Part shown: in pieces, positions 61,733 through 64,000 of the stretch | How positions within the stretch are numbered: the first letter of the stretch is position 1 | Layout of the letters: each line of letters starts with the position of its first letter | Assembly (NCBI RefSeq): GCF_012641465.1 | Contig: NZ_JABAIK010000009.1 | Coordinates: 1-64,000 of the forward strand | DNA from: Vibrio agarilyticus | Lineage (GTDB): Bacteria > Pseudomonadota > Gammaproteobacteria > Enterobacterales > Vibrionaceae | Direction: 5' to 3' | Length of the DNA: 64,000 bases | Program-made: the position numbers and the translations under genes | Notes under the pieces: generated by a model | The model's database searches: none | Seen by the model: only the letters and a program-made list of their open reading frames with translations | What the model was told of the DNA's origin: nothing

Positions 61733-62281
61733 ATGGCAAAACGCGCACTCATCGTAATTGATATTCAAAACGATTATTTTTCTGGAGGCCAATGGCCACT
61801 GCATAACATGGAAGCCAGTGCCGAAAAGGCCGTGCAGGTGCTCGAGTATTCGCGGCAAAAAGGGGATTTAGTCGTGCATGTGTGTCACGAAAATGGACCG
61901 AATGATGCGTTTTTTGTGCCCGGCACGTCTGGTGTTGAGATTCACACCAGCGTGCGTCCAATAGGCGGGGAACACACTCTTGCTAAGCACCATATTAACG
62001 CTTTCTTAGAAACTGATCTTAAAGCACATTTGGATTCACACCAAATTCAGGAGGTCACCTTAGTAGGCAGTATGAGCCACCTCTGTATTGCGGCGGCGGC
62101 TCGCGCGGCCGCCGATTTTGGTTATACCGTGACCGTTGTTCACGATGCGTGTGCAACCCATTTGCTGCAATTTAATGAAGTTGTGGTCGCACCTGAAGCC
62201 GTTCAGGCGGCGAATATGTATGCGATTGATTTTGGTTATGGTCAGGTGAAAAGCGCAGAAGAGTACACCCGTGATTCTTGA
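61733..62281 (+). CDS. Cysteine hydrolase, isochorismatase family
   Basis: 182 residues from the ATG at 61733; GGTGGAG lies before it. The catalytic triad is visible: Asp in LIVIDIQNDYF, Lys in LAKHHINAFLETDL and Cys in GSMSHLCIAAAARAAADFGY. This fold covers nicotinamidase, isochorismatase and other amide hydrolases; the substrate is not determined. It is divergent from the outer-membrane protein gene. A GCCTTC/GAAGGC hairpin at 62311-62330 follows but has no clear T-run. Confidence 0.88.
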   Translation: MAKRALIVIDIQNDYFSGGQWPLHNMEASAEKAVQVLEYSRQKGDLVVHVCHENGPNDAFFVPGTSGVEIHTSVRPIGGEHTLAKHHINAFLETDLKAHLDSHQIQEVTLVGSMSHLCIAAAARAAADFGYTVTVVHDACATHLLQFNEVVVAPEAVQAANMYAIDFGYGQVKSAEEYTRDS

Positions 62282-62396
62282 GCTGGCAGATTCGTTGGTT
62301 TTAGCGATTTGCCTTCCTCTAAGAGAAGGCGACTTTAACTTCACCTATCAATGGGATAACGGTATGATTTAGCTTTGATCACCAACTCTGTATCCC

Positions 62397-63902
62397 ATGT
62401 CTGATTCAATTGCCGCTTTGATGGTTCAAGGCACCACTTCTGATGCTGGAAAAAGCGTTCTTGTCGCTGGAATCGGTCGCATGTTAGCCAGGCGTGGCAT
62501 TCGCGTTGCGCCGTTTAAACCGCAAAATATGGCACTCAATAGTGCCGTCACTCTAGATGGTGGCGAAATTGGCCGAGCGCAAGCGGTTCAAGCTCAAGCC
62601 TGTGGTGTGACGCCTTCCGTCGATATGAACCCAATTTTAATCAAACCAAGCAGCGACGTTGGCGCGCAAATTATTATTCAAGGCCAAGCAAAAATGAACT
62701 TGGATGCCATTGGATATCATGAATTCAAAAAAATGGCGCTGCCTTATGTGCTTGAGTCATTTACCGCGCTTAGCAAACAGTTTGATTGCATTATCATTGA
62801 AGGCGCGGGAAGTCCGGCTGAAATCAACCTTCGCGAAAATGATATTGCGAATATGGGGTTTGCAGAGGCGGCCGACGTTCCTGTAGTTATTGTGGCAGAT
62901 ATTGACCGAGGTGGGGTTTTTGCGCATTTGTATGGCACATTAGCTCTGCTGTCGCCTAGCGAACAGGCTCGAGTAAAAGGTTTCATTATTAACCGGTTTC
63001 GAGGGGATGTTGCGCTGCTCGAGCCCGGATTGCGCTGGCTAGAAGAAAAAACCAATAAACCGGTATTAGGCGTATTGCCCTTTTTGCATGGGCTCAATAT
63101 CGAAGCGGAAGATGCGATAATCGATGCTCATTCAGCGGTAAAAAATAGCAAAATACGGGTGGTGGTGCCTGTTGTTACGCGGATCAGTAACCACACTGAT
63201 TTTGACCCGCTACGCCTTCATCCAGATATCGACTTTCGCTATGTCGGAAAAGGGGAGTCGTTAGCTAACGCTGATTTAATTATCTTACCCGGCACCAAAT
63301 CGACTCGAGCGGATCTGGCGTATCTGCGTGAGCAGGGCTGGGACAAAGAGATAGCAAAACATCTACGCTATGGTGGCAAAGTGATCGGTATCTGTGGTGG
63401 GTTGCAGATGCTCGGGCAAACAATTATTGATGAGAGTGGTGTCGAAGGTGAAGCCGGAACGAGTCAAGGGTTGGGATGGCTTAATCTTTCAACGAGCATG
63501 CAAGCGAAAAAGACCTTACGTCAGCGCCAAGGTTGTTTGACTTTAAATGGTCAAACGGTTTCGGTGCACGGGTACGAAATTCATGTTGGTCAATCACAGG
63601 TCACTGATGCGGCCCCGATTGAATTGGATGATGGAAGTGTTGACGGTGCATTGAGTGCGGATAATCAAATTTTTGGCAGTTATCTTCACGGATTGTTTGA
63701 TTCTGAGCCAGCACTGGCATTGATTATTCAATGGGTTAATGACGAGCAAATTGCACCACAAAATATGATGCAAATGCGTGAACACGCGCTTGATCGAATT
63801 GCCGATGCCATTGAAGCCCACGTTGACCTTTCTTCATTGGGTATAGCGACAGCGCCCAGCTATCGTAAAGACAGAGTGATTGCCGATGGAGCCTCGCTGT
63901 AA
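62397..63902 (+). CDS. cobQ: Cobyric acid synthase
   Basis: 501 residues. It amidates adenosylcobyrinic acid a,c-diamide at four positions using glutamine and ATP, in cobalamin synthesis or salvage. The P loop is in [22 protein letters not shown] (residues 12-20) and [10 protein letters not shown] follows. The C-terminal glutamine amidotransferase has Cys333 in [10 protein letters not shown] and the catalytic His in GSYLHGLFD. The stop overlaps the start of the next gene (TAATG). No other cobalamin gene is seen in the window. Confidence 0.95.
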   Translation: MSDSIAALMVQGTTSDAGKSVLVAGIGRMLARRGIRVAPFKPQNMALNSAVTLDGGEIGRAQAVQAQACGVTPSVDMNPILIKPSSDVGAQIIIQGQAKMNLDAIGYHEFKKMALPYVLESFTALSKQFDCIIIEGAGSPAEINLRENDIANMGFAEAADVPVVIVADIDRGGVFAHLYGTLALLSPSEQARVKGFIINRFRGDVALLEPGLRWLEEKTNKPVLGVLPFLHGLNIEAEDAIIDAHSAVKNSKIRVVVPVVTRISNHTDFDPLRLHPDIDFRYVGKGESLANADLIILPGTKSTRADLAYLREQGWDKEIAKHLRYGGKVIGICGGLQMLGQTIIDESGVEGEAGTSQGLGWLNLSTSMQAKKTLRQRQGCLTLNGQTVSVHGYEIHVGQSQVTDAAPIELDDGSVDGALSADNQIFGSYLHGLFDSEPALALIIQWVNDEQIAPQNMMQMREHALDRIADAIEAHVDLSSLGIATAPSYRKDRVIADGASL

Positions 63903-64000
63903 TGAGAGTACTGTTAACAGAGCAAATCAAGGTATGCGCAAAATGGGGTTATCACCATGGGATTAGTGCTATAAAAACGGCGTTAATCGCGGCGGTGGCA
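63902..64000 (+). CDS. Start of an unidentified gene, cut by the window end
   Basis: The ATG at 63902 overlaps the cobQ stop (TAATG), and the frame stays open for 33 codons to the window end. The sequence begins [20 protein letters not shown] and becomes hydrophobic (AIKTALIAAVA), perhaps the start of a membrane segment. Translational coupling suggests cotranscription with cobQ. I do not recognise it from this length. Confidence 0.55.
   Translation, partial: MRVLLTEQIKVCAKWGYHHGISAIKTALIAAVA

Overview
This window looks like a stretch of the second chromosome of a Vibrio. The gene content fits that genus: a glycine-cleavage cluster with its own XRE/cupin regulator, an RND pump with two adaptors, a large secreted chitinase, a fruBKA operon, FabV, and nrdD-nrdG followed by an aromatic aminotransferase. 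Short ERIC-like repeats are scattered between genes. The genus call is an inference from content and order; no search was run. Almost all of the DNA is ordinary coding sequence, and no phage, integron, transposase, CRISPR array, rRNA or tRNA was seen.

Layout. 1-540: a DUF2513-like gene broken by an amber codon. 780-6480: gcvP and gcvH on the minus strand, then a divergent XRE/cupin regulator and gcvT. 6570-8450: a GlyGly-CTERM trypsin-like protease that converges on, and overlaps, a TetR regulator. 8755-16566: a 2603-residue lipoprotein with about 27 Big2 (Ig-like) repeats. 17129-22376: two lipoprotein adaptors and an RND pump. 22773-25925: a multidomain GH18 chitinase. 26007-29873: fruB-fruK-fruA. 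30021-38954: a nuclease-like EEP protein, an S4 RNA-binding protein, YibL, an FNT channel fused to CBS domains, a LysR regulator, a YbjD-like OLD ATPase and a 5'-nucleotidase-like metallophosphatase. 39049-40438: a 32-residue membrane peptide, a yybP-ykoY (manganese) riboswitch and the TerC-family gene alx. 40807-49684: small housekeeping and signalling genes, including an SgrR-like regulator, a J-domain protein, a PF09818 ATPase and a GAF-GGDEF-EAL protein. 50248-64000: fabV, tesA/ybbA-ybbP, a secreted EEP protein, nrdD-nrdG, an aminotransferase, an outer-membrane protein, a cysteine hydrolase and cobyric acid synthase, with the next gene cut by the window edge.

The most striking non-coding signals are these. 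(a) A 28-bp operator-like sequence with a palindromic core occurs twice, once beside the TetR gene and once before the RND operon. The two copies lie 8.5 kb apart with the giant Big2 gene between them, so TetR, Big2 protein and pump may form one regulon. (b) There is a family of repeats with shared TATACCC...GGGTATA ends. It includes four ERIC-like copies, two 268-bp elements of identical length, truncated and miniature forms, and a perfect 50-bp palindrome made of two facing ends. In several cases the element end supplies the last codons and stop of the neighbouring gene. (c) The nrdD promoter carries a perfect FNR site, two NrdR-like boxes 31 bp apart and a DnaA box; a DnaA-box cluster lies about 1.5 kb upstream. 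(d) tesA and ybbA are divergent and their start codons overlap in a single CATG.

Within the giant lipoprotein, repeats 14-17 and 18-21 are two consecutive blocks of exactly 1056 bp each, showing that the gene grew by duplication of a four-domain unit.
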